DNA of 64,000 nt, taken from Paracidovorax sp031843945 (GTDB lineage Bacteria; Pseudomonadota; Gammaproteobacteria; Burkholderiales; Burkholderiaceae_C). Positions 40,190-49,001 of this stretch are shown piece by piece. The notes beneath the pieces are model-generated. The model ran no database searches. It was not told the DNA's origin and saw only the letters and a list, made by a program, of their open reading frames with translations. The DNA is taken from assembly GCF_031843945.1 (NCBI RefSeq), contig NZ_JAVTJJ010000001.1, positions 806,001-870,000 of the forward strand, given 5' to 3'. A program made the position numbers and the translations under genes. Each line of letters starts with the position of its first letter. Position 1 is the first letter of the stretch.

Positions 40190-41485
40190 TCAAGGTGCGC
40201 GACGTTCGCGCACTCGGTAGACGTCGATAGTAGTCAACGGCGGCGCTCGATTTGCCCAGGCACTCCGGATATAGGTCAACACAGCCGCGATCTCATCGTC
40301 GCTGAGCGACTGGCTGAAAGGCGGCATGCCATGTGGCCGTGGATTTCCTGCCGTTGCCGGGGCGTAACCGCCTTCCAGAACTATTTTCACAAGGTTGGTG
40401 GGGTTGCGCAGGTTGACCGCCCTGTTGCCCGCCAAGGCCGGAAATTGGCCAGCCCGGCCTTCGCCGGAATCCCCATGGCACTGCGCACAGTGGCGTGCAT
40501 ACAGTTCCCCGCCCTGCCTGCCGCTATCTGCCATCGGCGAATTGGATAGTTGGTATTCGGGCTCCTTCATAGGCAGCGACTGCAAATAGATCGCAATCGC
40601 CTGGGCGTCCGCGTCCTGGAGGAATTGCGTGCTGCCAAAAACCACCTCGGCCATCGGGCCAGAGACCGAAGCACGAGGAGCAACTCCCGTCTGAAGGAGG
40701 GTGATGACATCCTGCTGAGGCCAGCCTGATACACCCGCTTCGCTCGGCGCGGCCAAGGAAGGTGCATACCAGTTCTGCACTGGCATCATTGCGCCGCCCA
40801 GTCCGTCTGCATTCACTGTGGCACCCCAGGCGTTGCGCGGCGCATGGCATGCGGCGCAGTGCCCGAGACCTTGCACGAGATAGGCACCTCGGTTCCATTC
40901 ATTTGGCTTGTCTGACCGGGACTGCCACGCCTGCGGTCGGAAATAAGCAGCCCGCCAAACGGACAAAGCGGCCTGCGTGCTGAATGGAAAGCGCAATGCG
41001 TGAGGAAGGTTTGCCCGCACTACGGCTGGCAACGACTGCAGGTAATCAAAAATGGCATCCGAATCATCCCGCGTCACATAGGTGTAGCTAGAGTACGGAA
41101 ATGCGGGATAAAGCAGCCGCCCATCGCGTGACTTGCCCTCGTGCATGGCCCTCCAGAATTCCTCTGAAGTCCATCGACCCGTGCCAGTGCCGGGATCAGA
41201 TGTGAGGTTGGGCGAATAAACAGTGCCGAATGGTGTTTCGATACCGCGCCCGCCGGCAAAGGGCTCACCGCCTTGCACGGTGTGGCATCCGCGGCAATTG
41301 CCCAACCGGGCCAGGTACTCGCCACGCGCAATGCGCTCGGACGATGGCTCCAACCGCGAAAGCTGCTCCTGAGCCATCGGCGCAACCAAGCCTGCCGGGC
41401 GTATCAACAAAACAGAAACGCATGCCAATACCAGTAGCAGCAGCACGATGGCGCATAGCAGCCAACGCACAGTAGAGCGACTCAT
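40190..41485 (-). CDS. Membrane-anchored triheme cytochrome c
   Basis: 431 residues. One N-terminal hydrophobic anchor or uncleaved signal (about 8-28, LLCAIVLLLLVLACVSVLLI) precedes three c-type haem sites: CRGCH (64-68), CAACH (210-214) and CAQCH (333-337). The layout matches the cytochrome subunit of membrane-bound alcohol or gluconate dehydrogenases, which passes electrons to ubiquinone. No matching flavin or PQQ dehydrogenase subunit is in the window. The ATG overlaps the diheme gene's stop by 4 nt (ATGA), which fixes the start. Confidence 0.9.
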   Translation of the reverse strand: MSRSTVRWLLCAIVLLLLVLACVSVLLIRPAGLVAPMAQEQLSRLEPSSERIARGEYLARLGNCRGCHTVQGGEPFAGGRGIETPFGTVYSPNLTSDPGTGTGRWTSEEFWRAMHEGKSRDGRLLYPAFPYSSYTYVTRDDSDAIFDYLQSLPAVVRANLPHALRFPFSTQAALSVWRAAYFRPQAWQSRSDKPNEWNRGAYLVQGLGHCAACHAPRNAWGATVNADGLGGAMMPVQNWYAPSLAAPSEAGVSGWPQQDVITLLQTGVAPRASVSGPMAEVVFGSTQFLQDADAQAIAIYLQSLPMKEPEYQLSNSPMADSGRQGGELYARHCAQCHGDSGEGRAGQFPALAGNRAVNLRNPTNLVKIVLEGGYAPATAGNPRPHGMPPFSQSLSDDEIAAVLTYIRSAWANRAPPLTTIDVYRVRERRAP

Positions 41486-42201
41486 GACCCACCCTCGCCT
41501 GCACCAGGTCCAATACCGCCGCAGGGCAGCGGTGTTAGTGGATTCACATGTGCGCGCGGCACTGACAGCGGCACCGGCTGAACGGCGAGCCATGCAGACA
41601 CGGCGCCGATATCAGCCGGCGTCAGTTTCTCCGCCACACGAGCCATGCAGTCAGGTGCATGCGCCTGGCGCCCACCGGTCTTCCAGGCGCCGATCTGCCC
41701 GTTGATGTAGTCACGAGGCAACCCGAGCAGACCTGGGATGTACCGCCCGCCGGCCAGGTCAGCGCCGTGGCACTGAACGCATGCAGGAAGTTTGCGGGCA
41801 GGATCACCTCGCAGAGCCAGCTGTTCGCCATGCTGGAACAGTGCTTTAGGCACCTTGGGTGCGGGCGCAGACGGGTACGGCAGGTCGAGTGCGGAAAAAT
41901 GCGTTGCCATCTCCCACAGATAGGCATCTGTGAGATGCCGCAAAAGGTGCGCCATCGGCGCGTAGTTCCTGCGCCCATCACGGAAATTGATCAGTTGGTT
42001 GTACAGATAGCCTGCAGGCTTGCCTGCAATGCGCGGAAAGTAGCCATCGGGCGTTGAGCGGCCTTCTTTGCCATGGCAGGCGGTGCAGGCGAGGACGCGC
42101 GAGGCCATCGCATTGTGGTCCTCGATGGTTTGCGAGAGCCCAGTTACCGGACAGAGCGCTGCCGCCAAAGCCGTAGCGACAAGAGCGCAGCGAAATGCCA
42201 T
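41482..42201 (-). CDS. Diheme cytochrome c (c4-like)
   Basis: About 239 residues: a signal peptide (MAFRCALVATALAAALCPVT) and two haem sites, CTACH (39-43) and CVQCH (141-145), as in periplasmic cytochrome c4-type proteins. The ATG at 42201 begins a proper signal peptide; a GTG at 42252 is an alternative that overlaps the SDR gene. It lies between the SDR and the triheme cytochrome and overlaps the latter, pointing to one electron-transfer unit. Confidence 0.87.
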   Translation of the reverse strand: MAFRCALVATALAAALCPVTGLSQTIEDHNAMASRVLACTACHGKEGRSTPDGYFPRIAGKPAGYLYNQLINFRDGRRNYAPMAHLLRHLTDAYLWEMATHFSALDLPYPSAPAPKVPKALFQHGEQLALRGDPARKLPACVQCHGADLAGGRYIPGLLGLPRDYINGQIGAWKTGGRQAHAPDCMARVAEKLTPADIGAVSAWLAVQPVPLSVPRAHVNPLTPLPCGGIGPGAGEGGS

Positions 42202-42244
42202 GGCCCAAGGCCACAGCGTCGATGGCACTCGGCTCCACACCGCA

Positions 42245-43000
42245 CTAACCACGGCCGGCGAAAGGCATCTTCGTTGCCATGACGGTGTGGAACATCACAT
42301 TGGCCTCCAGCGGAAGATTCGCCATGTAGAGCACCGACTGCCCGACAATGTCCACATCCATCAACGGCTCCGGAGCGACCTGCCCGTACGCCTGCATCAC
42401 CCCTTGCGTCATGCGTTGAGCCAAGGCAGTTCCGGCGTTGCCGATATCGATCTGCCCTACCGCAATATCGAAGTGGCGCCCGTCCAGAGAGGCTGTTTTC
42501 GTCAACCCAACCACAGCGTGCTTGGTGGCGGTGTAAGCAATCGAATTGGGCCGCGGTGTGTGCGCCGAAATGGAACCATTGTTGATGATGCGCCCTCCTC
42601 GCGGCGACTGCGACTTCATCACGCGGAAGGCGTTTTGAATGCCGTAGAACATACCATTCAGATTGATGTCCACCACCTGCTTCCACTGCTCGATCGACAA
42701 CTCGTCCAGGGGAACAGCGGGCGCGCCAACGCCTGCATTGTTGAAGAGCAAGTCCACACGCCCAAATGTCTCGACCGTGCGCTCAAACAGTGATCGAACG
42801 GATTGCGGATCGGCGACATCGCAGGAGATGGCCAGCGCACGCTCGCCCACGGTCGATTCTTCCGCAACGTCCAGCAGCGGCTGATTTCGACGGCCACTCA
42901 ATACGACCGTCCAGCCGTCGCGCAAGAGCGCCAGAGAAGCAGCCCGGCCGATACCCGTCCCCGCACCAGTGACGATCGCCACCTTGGTTTTAGCTTCCAC
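42245..43000 (-). CDS. Short-chain dehydrogenase/reductase
   Basis: 251 residues of the classical SDR family: cofactor motif TGAGTGIG (11-18), NNAG (87-90), and the catalytic Ser (S143 or S145), Y156 and K160 (YTATK). The R37-R38 pair after the second strand suggests NADP preference. Substrate unknown. It starts the SDR-diheme-triheme cytochrome series and lies 58 bp after rnr on the same strand. The pairing of a soluble NAD(P) enzyme with two periplasmic cytochromes is unusual. Confidence 0.9.
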   Translation of the reverse strand: MEAKTKVAIVTGAGTGIGRAASLALLRDGWTVVLSGRRNQPLLDVAEESTVGERALAISCDVADPQSVRSLFERTVETFGRVDLLFNNAGVGAPAVPLDELSIEQWKQVVDINLNGMFYGIQNAFRVMKSQSPRGGRIINNGSISAHTPRPNSIAYTATKHAVVGLTKTASLDGRHFDIAVGQIDIGNAGTALAQRMTQGVMQAYGQVAPEPLMDVDIVGQSVLYMANLPLEANVMFHTVMATKMPFAGRG

Positions 43001-43058
43001 GATTCGCTTTCAAAGTTGGGTGGCGATTTACAGCAATCACCCGGCGACTACCGCTGCC

Positions 43059-45368
43059 TCAGCGCCGGGACCGACGGGATTTGGGAGCGCTTTTACCCGC
43101 CGGCTTCTTTCCTGCCGTCTTAGTGGCCGCGCCACCGCGGGCCGGGCGCTCCAGTACGCCCTCTGTGCGCGATCTGGAACCACGTCCGCTTCTGGTGGAT
43201 GCGGAAGATTCGTCTTCACGCGGCTCGTTTCGCGGTGCCCGTGACGCTTCAGCACCCCGCTCGCGTGCAGGTTTTGCAGGCACGAATGCCTCACCATCTT
43301 TTACCAAACGAAAGTCAATCTTGCGCCCGTCCAGATCTACTCGGCTTACCTGCACATGGACCCGCGTTCCGATGGAATATCGAATGCCTGTGCGCTCGCC
43401 GCGCAACTCCTGCCGGGCCTCATCAAACTTGAAGTACTCGCCGCCGAGTTCGGTGATGTGCACCAAACCCTCCACGTACATGGCGTCAAGCGTGACGAAG
43501 ATGCCAAAGCTGGTGGCTGAACTGACCACACCGCTGTACTCCTCGCCCAAATGCTCGCGCATGTACTTGCACTTGAGCCAGGCTTCCACATCACGACTGG
43601 CTTCATCTGCGCGCCGCTCATTCGCACTGCAATGCAGGCCAGCCGCCTCCCAGGCCTGCGTTTCCCGCGACGGCGGGGGAGTCTCTTTACGCGGCTTGTT
43701 CGAAGGCGCAGCAACACGCGCCGCCAAGCGCTTGGCGAGCTTGGCATGCGCTTCCCCCGGCGTTGGCAGTGCCGGCAACTTGTACTTCGTCTGGCCCAGG
43801 ATCGCCTTGATGATCCGATGCACCAGTAGATCCGGATACCGGCGAATGGGACTGGTGAAGTGCGTATACGCCTCAAAAGCGAGACCGAAATGGCCGCTGT
43901 TCACAGGTGTGTAGATCGCCTGCTGCATGGACCGCAGCAGCATGGTGTGAATCTGCTGCGCGTCAGGCCGATCCTTCGTGGCAGCGGCGATGGCCTGGAA
44001 TTCAGAAGGCTTTGGATCGTCGCTGATGGACATTCCGACACCCATGGCTTTCAGATAGCTGCGCAGCATCTCCTGCTTTTCCGGCGTCGGGCCTTCATGC
44101 ACACGGAACAGGCCAGGCTGCTTGCCTTGCGCAATGAAGTCAGCACTGCAGACATTCGCGGCCAGCATCGCCTCTTCGATGAGCTTATGCGCCTCGTTGC
44201 GTGTGCGAGGAACGATTTTTTCGATCCGCCCGTTTTCGTCGCAGATGATCTGCGTTTCGGTCGTTTCGAAGTCCACCGCACCGCGCGTTTGCCGCGCGCC
44301 GAGCAAGGCACGATACACATCGTGAAGATTGAGCAGATCACCCACCCGCGCCTTGCGCTTGCTGGCCTCAGGCCCACGCGTGTTCGCAAGAATGGCCGCC
44401 ACCTCGGTGTAGGTGAAGCGTGCATGGCTGAACATCACCGCCGGGTAGAACTGATAGGCATGGACTTCGCCCTTGGCGGAAACCAGCATGTCGCACACCA
44501 TGCATAACCGCTCCACTTCCGGGTTCAGTGAGCACAAACCGTTAGAGAGTTTCTCCGGAAGCATCGGAATCACCCGACGGGGAAAATACACGCTCGTGGC
44601 CCGGTCATACGCGTCGATATCGATGTCGCTGCCCGTTTCCACGTAGTTGCTCACATCGGCAATAGCCACCAGCAAACGCCAGCCTTTCGCTCGGCCGACC
44701 TTGGCGGGCTCGCAGTACACGGCGTCGTCGAAGTCGCGGGCATCCTCACCATCGATCGTGACCAACGGAACATCGGTCAGATCCACTCGCTTGCGCTTGT
44801 CCTGAGGACGCACCTTGTCGGGCAACGCCTTCGCCTGAGCAAGGCAGGCCTCGGAAAATTCGTGGGGAACGCCGTACTTGCGCACTGCGATCTCTATTTC
44901 CATGCCGGGGTCGTCAACCTCCCCCAATACCTCCTTGACGCGACCAGCAGGCTGGCCGAACAGCGCGGGAGGCTCAGTCAACTCGACGACAACCACCTGC
45001 CCCGGCTTGGCCAAGCCCGTAGCGCCCTTCGGGATCAGCACATCCTGGCCGTAGCGCTTATCTTCTGGGGCCACTAGCCACACACCGCTCTCTTGCAAGA
45101 GACGGCCGATGATGGGATGCGCAGGACGTTCGACGATTTCCACCACCCGGCCTTCGGGGCGACCACGCCGGTCTTGCCTGACGATGCGCACCCGCACGCG
45201 ATCCTTGTGCAGCACTGCCCGCATCTCGTTGGGGGGCAGGTAGATATCGCCCTCACCGTCGTCACGCAGAACAAAACCATGACCGTCCCGGTGCCCCTGC
45301 ACGCTACCTTCGATTTCATCGGCGCCTGGCAACGTGGCGGTGCTGGAGTTCAATTTTTTAATATACAA
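43059..45368 (-). CDS. rnr: Ribonuclease R
   Basis: Processive 3'-5' exoribonuclease for structured RNA. 769 residues: cold-shock domains (VQGHRDGHGFVLRDDGEGDI onward), the catalytic RNB domain with TIDGEDARDFDDAVYCEP and the VRPQDKRKRVDLTD lead, an S1 domain (YSGVVSSATSFGIFVTLDAM) and a basic Lys/Arg/Ser-rich tail. Compared with Burkholderia RNase R, the N-terminal winged-helix domain (about 70 residues) is missing. The reading frame allows only a non-ATG start; TTG at 45368 has an AGGAAAG site upstream. The start lies inside the promoter of the divergent tRNA-Leu gene. Confidence 0.93.
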   Translation of the reverse strand: MYIKKLNSSTATLPGADEIEGSVQGHRDGHGFVLRDDGEGDIYLPPNEMRAVLHKDRVRVRIVRQDRRGRPEGRVVEIVERPAHPIIGRLLQESGVWLVAPEDKRYGQDVLIPKGATGLAKPGQVVVVELTEPPALFGQPAGRVKEVLGEVDDPGMEIEIAVRKYGVPHEFSEACLAQAKALPDKVRPQDKRKRVDLTDVPLVTIDGEDARDFDDAVYCEPAKVGRAKGWRLLVAIADVSNYVETGSDIDIDAYDRATSVYFPRRVIPMLPEKLSNGLCSLNPEVERLCMVCDMLVSAKGEVHAYQFYPAVMFSHARFTYTEVAAILANTRGPEASKRKARVGDLLNLHDVYRALLGARQTRGAVDFETTETQIICDENGRIEKIVPRTRNEAHKLIEEAMLAANVCSADFIAQGKQPGLFRVHEGPTPEKQEMLRSYLKAMGVGMSISDDPKPSEFQAIAAATKDRPDAQQIHTMLLRSMQQAIYTPVNSGHFGLAFEAYTHFTSPIRRYPDLLVHRIIKAILGQTKYKLPALPTPGEAHAKLAKRLAARVAAPSNKPRKETPPPSRETQAWEAAGLHCSANERRADEASRDVEAWLKCKYMREHLGEEYSGVVSSATSFGIFVTLDAMYVEGLVHITELGGEYFKFDEARQELRGERTGIRYSIGTRVHVQVSRVDLDGRKIDFRLVKDGEAFVPAKPARERGAEASRAPRNEPREDESSASTRSGRGSRSRTEGVLERPARGGAATKTAGKKPAGKSAPKSRRSRR

Positions 45369-45386
45369 TCTAAGTCTTTCCTGAAA

Positions 45387-45471
<85 letters not shown>

Positions 45472-45504
45472 AGTTTAACGAGAACCCGTCCGGGTTTCTG
45501 CAAG

Positions 45505-45535
45505 AAAAGCCGCTTTGTACAAAGCGGCTTTTTTA
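45505..45535 (+). terminator. Terminator of tRNA-Leu copy 1
   Basis: Palindromic stem AAGCCGCTTTG/CAAAGCGGCTT followed by a T run, 34 nt after the tRNA. Confidence 0.92.
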
Positions 45536-45611
45536 TTTTTCAAAACTGAATCTGCTGACAAAGCCGGTCGATCCCAAGTCGGTCTACATCAGCGCCATCC
45601 TTCGCGTCGAG

Positions 45612-45643
45612 TTGTTCGAGACGCCAAAAATCTGTTCTATAAT
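45612..45643 (+). promoter_or_regulatory. Promoter of tRNA-Leu copy 2
   Basis: Consensus -10 TATAAT (45638-45643), 17 nt before the tRNA. TTCGAG at 45615-45620 (17-bp spacing) or TTGTTC at 45612-45617 (20 bp) can serve as -35. Confidence 0.6.
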
Positions 45644-45660
45644 TCGATCTTTCCTGAAAT

Positions 45661-45745
<85 letters not shown>

Positions 45746-45751
45746 AATATA

Positions 45752-45782
45752 AAAAGCCGCTGTGTTTCACAGCGGCTTTTTT
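45752..45782 (+). terminator. Terminator of tRNA-Leu copy 2
   Basis: Stem AAGCCGCTGTG/CACAGCGGCTT with loop TTT and a following T run; related in sequence to the copy 1 terminator. Confidence 0.92.
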
Positions 45783-45908
45783 CTTGCCTGCTTGGTTTGC
45801 ACCGAAGGTCGCACTAAAGTGAGGCAGCGGCTCTGCTTGGCAAGACTTCATGGTCGCACCGAGAAAAACATCCGCCTTCTCGGTGCACCCTATTTCGAAC
45901 AAATCGCC

Positions 45909-48638
45909 CTACTTCCTCAGCAACGCCTTCAAGGCATTCTGCAAGCGCCGCGCCGTGGCATCATCGCTGGAACTGGCCAACACGCGCGCGGTGTCCTGGC
46001 CCCAGGTCTGTATAGGCGCCGGGTCGTTGCGGCGGGTCAGCAACTGCAACTGCAGTGCACGGCGCTCCGACAGTTGCTCTGCCGGGGTGGGAACCTCGGC
46101 AGCCATCTCCAGGCGCAGCAGCGATTGAGAAGCGTCGCCAGTCGCTGTAGAGGACAAAGCCTGCGCCCAGGCGGTGCGGGTCGCGGCATTGACTTGACCA
46201 CCCAAGTCTTGCGCACTTGGAAGCAAAGCTGGATCACGCTGGCTCCAAGCGGACAGCACCTGGGTCAGAGCCTCTCCATGGGCTTGAGCGGCCAGTTTGC
46301 GCAGCGCGCTCTGGGCATGCTCGATAGCGTCGCGCTGGGCACGGAAAGCCGTGTCGCCCAGGCGCGGGCCACGCGATTCCTGCGCATCGCCACGGTCGCC
46401 GAAACGACCGCCGCGATCCGAACCGAAACGATCACCACCGGCACGTCCGGCATCCCGCGGTCCGCGAGCGCCATCCTTGCTGCGACTGTCTGGACGACCG
46501 CCGCGGCCACCGGCCGCTGGCTGCACATCTTTTTTCATGCCGGGGCGATCGTCGCCACGGACCGCTACCACAGGGCGCGGAGCCACCTTCGGCGCAGCAG
46601 CGGGCGCTGGTGCGGATGCATCAGCCTCAGCTGACTGCTCGCCGCCAGAGGCGTCATCTGCTACATTTTTTATAGCATCTTGCGCTTGATCCACGGGCGC
46701 TGCAGCCGTTTTTGGCTTGATATTCTCGCTGGTTGCCGCCCCGTCGCCCTGGGCCTGGCTGCGCAACGCGCTCTCCAGGTCGGCCATGGCACTGCGGATG
46801 CGCTGGGCATCGCCGGTGGCATTGGCAGCCTCAAGCGCCTTGGACGCGTCCAGCACAGCGCGGTCACGGGCGCTCAGCTCGGTCGTAGCGCGCTCGCGCT
46901 CTGCCGTCTTGCGGTTGAATGCTTCATCAATAGGCTTGCGGAAGGCGTCCCACAGCTTCTGCTCGTGCTTGCGATCCAGCGGCACCGACTGCGCCTCGGC
47001 CTGCCAACGCTGCTGCAAGGCCTTCACGGCATCCACACGCAGGCTTGGCGACGCGCCCAGCTCGCCCGCTTCGTCGATCATGGCGTGGCGGCGTGCCACG
47101 CTGTCCTTCTGCGCATTCTCCAGAGGCGCGGCCGCAGCAGCGAAAGCCTGCTTCCACTGCGGTTGCAATTCGGCAAAGAGTTTTTCGCCCACATGCCCAC
47201 CATCGCGCCAGCGGTCACTGAACTGATGCAGCGCGCGGTTGACCGACTTCAGATCAGACGTCAGCGCAGGCAACTGGTCTTGCGTCCATGCCTTCAGCTC
47301 GTCGATGAGCGCCACGCGTTGGGCCTTGTGCTCCGCAGCGTCGGCACGCACCTTGTCCAGCCACGCCTCTACCACTTTGTGCGCCGCATTGCAGGCTTCG
47401 TCGAACTTCTTCCACAGCGCGTGATTGGCCGGACCACCCTGGTCGGCCTGCTTCCACTGGTCGCGCAGGTGGCGCAGGGTTTCCTGCATCTTGCGGCCAC
47501 CCAAGGCCTGGCCGTCTGGGCGCTTGAGCAGGCTTTCGGCTCGCGCCACCAAATCTTCACGGACCTGATCGGCGCTCCAGCGTTGCCAACCTTCTAGCTC
47601 GCCGGCCGCCACCAGCGCACCATGCACGCGTTGCTCCAAGGCGGCATCGATGTGCTTGCCCTGCGTTTTCAGCACAGCGCGCAGGGCCGCAGCCGCTCCG
47701 ACGCTGGCCTTGCCGTGGCCTTCAGCCGTTTCCTGCTCCAGCTTGGCCAGCGACTCGCTCACCGCTTGCACAGCCTTGTCGCGCACTTGCGGGTCGACCT
47801 TGGGCTTGGCAGGCTGACGGGGCTCGGACTTGGTGGCAACAGCTGCCGCTTCGGTAGGCAAGCCGCGCGATACACGCAACTCGTCCGCCCACACCGGCAC
47901 GGGCGGCAGTGGAGCATTGGTGTCGTCTGCAGCGGCGGCAGCCTGCGCAACTGCCGGTTGGAAGGCGTCCCACACCAGCAGCAACTGTGCGCGGGATGCG
48001 TCCAGCAGAGGCGGAAAGCGCGCTTCCACGCTGGGCCAGGCTGCGTCGCTGGCCAGCTCCTGCGCCTGCTCCTGCCAACGGCCTACGTCGGTGCGCAGCA
48101 CCTCCAGCGCGGCATGGGCGTCGCGCCACGGCTTGGTGGACAGCACCTCGATGCGCTGAGCCAGCAACACGGCCGCTTCACGCTGCACCTGCACGCGGTG
48201 CTGCAGGTCTTCGATGGTCTTCACTCGCTCGGCCAGTTGGCCCTTCAAGGCCGACAAAGGCTCGCGGGACAGCGGCGCGCCAGCCTTGGCGGCGTCCCGC
48301 TGCCAGGCCATCGCGTCGGCAATGTTGAGCTTGGATGCACCGAGCAATGCCTGGGCCTTCTCCGCCCACTCGGCAGCAATGGCCTCCTGCCCCTTGGCCC
48401 GGCGCAGTTCGTCAAGCCGCTCGCGCACTGCGCGGGCAGCGCCCTTGTCGCGAGCGCTCAACTCCTTGAACACTTCTTGGAGCTGTTCCTGCTCGGGCTG
48501 TGTCGCCAGCCAGTCACGAATGCGCGAGGCGCGCTCGCCCGAGGTGGGGGCAGAGAAGGCGCCGCCCGTCAACGCGTCAAGAGGATGCGGCTCGGAGGCC
48601 TTGGCCGGGGCCGGATTCACTTCAGGTGCGTCGGACAT
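45909..48638 (-). CDS. DUF349 domain protein
   Basis: About 909 residues, mostly helical and rich in Ala, Gln, Glu and Lys, with repeated DUF349 units of roughly 70 residues recognisable by W-x-x-A and LWDAF / LWKKFDEACN motifs (for example KQADQGGPANHALWKKFDEA). DUF349 proteins have no assigned activity; the repeats probably form long coiled rods. A disordered Arg/Gly/Asp-rich linker (about 680-760) contains repeat copy R8 in frame (TAAAPVDQAQDAIKNVAD). The ATG at 48638 (MSDAPEVNP) was preferred to one nine codons earlier. Confidence 0.85.
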   Translation of the reverse strand: MSDAPEVNPAPAKASEPHPLDALTGGAFSAPTSGERASRIRDWLATQPEQEQLQEVFKELSARDKGAARAVRERLDELRRAKGQEAIAAEWAEKAQALLGASKLNIADAMAWQRDAAKAGAPLSREPLSALKGQLAERVKTIEDLQHRVQVQREAAVLLAQRIEVLSTKPWRDAHAALEVLRTDVGRWQEQAQELASDAAWPSVEARFPPLLDASRAQLLLVWDAFQPAVAQAAAAADDTNAPLPPVPVWADELRVSRGLPTEAAAVATKSEPRQPAKPKVDPQVRDKAVQAVSESLAKLEQETAEGHGKASVGAAAALRAVLKTQGKHIDAALEQRVHGALVAAGELEGWQRWSADQVREDLVARAESLLKRPDGQALGGRKMQETLRHLRDQWKQADQGGPANHALWKKFDEACNAAHKVVEAWLDKVRADAAEHKAQRVALIDELKAWTQDQLPALTSDLKSVNRALHQFSDRWRDGGHVGEKLFAELQPQWKQAFAAAAAPLENAQKDSVARRHAMIDEAGELGASPSLRVDAVKALQQRWQAEAQSVPLDRKHEQKLWDAFRKPIDEAFNRKTAERERATTELSARDRAVLDASKALEAANATGDAQRIRSAMADLESALRSQAQGDGAATSENIKPKTAAAPVDQAQDAIKNVADDASGGEQSAEADASAPAPAAAPKVAPRPVVAVRGDDRPGMKKDVQPAAGGRGGRPDSRSKDGARGPRDAGRAGGDRFGSDRGGRFGDRGDAQESRGPRLGDTAFRAQRDAIEHAQSALRKLAAQAHGEALTQVLSAWSQRDPALLPSAQDLGGQVNAATRTAWAQALSSTATGDASQSLLRLEMAAEVPTPAEQLSERRALQLQLLTRRNDPAPIQTWGQDTARVLASSSDDATARRLQNALKALLRK
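46660..46714 (+). repeat. Interspersed repeat copy R8 (in frame, in DUF349 gene)
   Basis: Copy reading GCTACATTTTTTATAGC, GCGCTTGATCCACGGGCGCT and an eroded GGCC/TTTTT end. It lies in the low-complexity linker of the DUF349 protein and keeps the reading frame. Confidence 0.8.
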
Positions 48639-49001
48639 TTTGCTGCGGGAAGAAAAAGGAAACATGGATCCAGTAACGAGAAAGGATGGCTGACAGGAGG
48701 CCAGCGCTGATGGCCCGTGACGCGCCTGTGCGCGTTAGCCATCGAAAACGCTATTTTCGCCCGGTTTTGATCTGCGCCGAAGGCCAGCTGATCGCCGCCG
48801 ATTGCGCAGGGTCATTGCCGCGACCGCCGAATCAGCGATTGAGATCGCAGTTGGGGACGTGCGAGCACACTGCAAGCGCCACTCTAGCAAGTTCGTGGAG
48901 CGTCATCGAAAGCATCTATTTATATGTATGTGTGCGTGCAGGAAGCGGCTTGCAACCGGCACCGGTTGCGTCACACGCAACAGACGCCTCAACGGCCACT
49001 C
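48639..49001. other. Intergenic region upstream of the DUF349 gene
   Basis: 363 bp without a convincing gene. It holds one perfect palindrome, GCAACCGG-CA-CCGGTTGC (48952-48969), which may help end the DUF748 transcript although no T tract follows on the minus strand, and an AT-rich stretch (48918-48930) that may carry the DUF349 promoter. No ORF has both a ribosome site and recognisable composition. Confidence 0.5.
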
